64,000 nucleotides of DNA from Argentina anserina (lineage: Eukaryota; Streptophyta; Magnoliopsida; Rosales; Rosaceae): positions 62,001-126,000 of the forward strand of contig NW_026089464.1 in assembly GCF_933775445.1 (NCBI RefSeq), given 5' to 3'. Positions 63,454-64,000 of the stretch are shown here, one piece after another (positions within the stretch are counted from its first letter, which is position 1; every line of letters begins with the position of its first letter). The position numbers and the translations under genes were made by a program. The notes below the pieces were generated by a model, which worked only from the letters and a program-made list of their open reading frames with translations, ran no database searches and was not told where the DNA came from.

Positions 63454-63654
63454 GTTTTGCAAGTGTGGGAGTGTGTTTCTTTCAATCTGAGTATCTTTAC
63501 ATCGTTTGCGTAATCTACTATTCCAATTGTGTATCTTTACATCGTTTGCGTATCTTTACTATTCCAATTGTGTATCTTTTCATTTCTCGTTTGAGTATCT
63601 TTCTGTAAGGATTCTGATGCGAGTTTCTATTGTATTTGAGAGTTTTGCAAGTGT
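61889..63654 (+). repeat. Copy of the 50.6-52.4 kb block (+11,259 bp)
   Basis: Same order as 50630-52395, including the gaatatc/gattcg pair (62,627/62,715), ggattctg and cgtaatctac. Private changes are ctttctttaagg near 63,229 and gtaagactttc near 63,420. Confidence 0.78.
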
Positions 63655-64000
63655 GGGAGTGTGTTTCTTTCAAACTGAATATCTTTACATCGTTTGCGTA
63701 TCTTTACTATTCCAATTGTGTATCTTTTCATTTCTCGTTTGAGTATCTTTCTGTAAGGCTTCTGATTCGAGTTTCTATTGTATTTGAGAGTTTTGCAAGT
63801 GTGGGAGTGTGTTTCTTTCAATCTGAGTATCTTTACATCGTTTGCGTATCTTTACTATTCCAATTGTGTATCTTTTCATTTCTCGTTTGAGTATCTTTCT
63901 GTAAGGCTTCTGATGCGAGTTTCTATTGTATTTGAGAGTTTTGCAAGTGTGGGAGTGTGTTTCTTTCAAACTGAGTATCTTTACATCGTTTGCGTATCTT

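Larger units (their letters stand above)
1..64000 (+). repeat. Continuous tandem satellite DNA array (about 377 monomers)
   Basis: Every stretch of the window is made of copies of one repeat family in one orientation, with no inversion and no interruption by other sequence. Phasing on the C module (the tattg(t/a)attt segment) gives about 377 units averaging about 170 bp; the common lengths are 148, 149, 189 and 190 bp. Composition of the typical 148-bp unit, counted by hand, is 27 A, 69 T, 30 G and 22 C. Units differ mainly by single-base diagnostic variants and by the number of 41-bp modules. Length, homogeneity and HOR structure are typical of eukaryotic heterochromatic satellites; that assignment is inferred from architecture, and the chromosomal location and species are not visible. 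The array extends beyond both window ends. No gene, RNA gene or mobile element was found anywhere in it. Confidence 0.98.
44740..64000 (+). repeat. Array region IV: right, long-monomer subfamily
   Basis: From anchor 45018 to the end about 75 of 105 units (71%) have two or more A modules and mean spacing rises to about 180 bp. Markers confined to this region are ggattctg (13 copies, 45.3-63.6 kb), the 1-bp shorter A variant cgtaatctac or cggaatctac (10 copies, 45.2-63.5 kb) and caagtgttggtgtg (4 copies). Seven of the eight triple-A units lie here. The left-hand markers ctgtacggc and tgtatttttt and the truncated-A unit were not seen. Confidence 0.8.

Noticed and set aside
1..64000. CRISPR array
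   Set aside because: Repeats are 148-190 bp and contiguous, with no short direct repeat separated by unique spacers, and no cas genes are present.
1..64000. Bacterial or viral origin
   Set aside because: There are no ribosome binding sites, operons or coding density; 64 kb of HOR satellite is a eukaryotic architecture.
1..64000. Transposon insertions, terminal repeats or target-site duplications
   Set aside because: All sequence is explained by satellite modules; I saw no foreign insert or flanking duplication.
1..64000. rRNA, tRNA or spliceosomal RNA genes, or telomeric repeats
   Set aside because: No recognisable conserved motifs, cloverleaf boxes or TTAGGG-type repeats occur in either strand of the unit.

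Overview
The whole 64 kb window is one uninterrupted, head-to-tail satellite DNA array. I found no unique sequence, gene, RNA gene, transposon or CRISPR array in it, and both window ends fall inside repeat units. About 377 monomers can be phased by eye, all in the same orientation. A genuine satellite this long, with higher-order repeat (HOR) organisation and no coding sequence, points to a eukaryotic nuclear genome and most likely constitutive heterochromatin (centromeric, pericentromeric, subtelomeric or sex-linked). I do not recognise the satellite family and cannot name the organism.

Monomer architecture. The units are built from three modules. A is 41 bp, made of a 19-bp and a 22-bp part that both start GTATCTTTAC. 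B is 23 bp and starts GTATCTTTTC. C is 84 or 85 bp and starts GTATCTTTCT. The short monomer is A-B-C (148/149 bp), the long monomer A-A-B-C (189/190 bp), and rare forms are A-A-A-B-C (230/231 bp) and A-A-(22-bp truncated A)-B-C (211 bp). Further length variants come from a 1-bp indel in C (ggcttctg versus ggctttctg), a recurrent 4-bp deletion in C (144/145 or 185 bp), and a 1-bp shorter A variant (188 bp). The typical short unit is about 35% G+C with a strong strand bias: roughly 47% T against 18% A on the given strand.

Layout. (I) 1 to about 22.1 kb: HORs of 2.3-3.1 kb (14-19 monomers), sharing a 1,347-bp eight-monomer cassette seen five times; markers gtacggc and tgtatttttt. (II) About 22.1-30.7 kb: 13- and 14-monomer HORs of 2.1-2.3 kb carrying the truncated-A monomer. 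(III) About 30.7-44.7 kb: a mosaic of 6- to 15-monomer repeats reusing the truncated-A monomer, with markers gtttacgtatctttag, tctcattt and gtaagcct. (IV) About 44.7 kb to the end: a distinct subfamily with ggattctg and cgtaatctac markers, seven of the eight triple-A monomers, a high share of long monomers (about 71% against about 40% at the left end), and very recent duplications of 758, 1,426, 1,473 and 1,955 bp.

Interpretation. The pattern fits amplification by unequal crossover or gene conversion at several scales: 20-bp subrepeat, 41-bp module, 148/189-bp monomer, 0.7-3.1-kb HOR, and copies 5-11 kb apart. The open reading frames in the array are by-products of the repeat and are not annotated as genes. 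I found no previously undescribed gene system. The points of interest are the modular two-length monomer, its near-nucleosomal sizes, the abrupt subfamily boundaries, and the recombination record left by linked variants.
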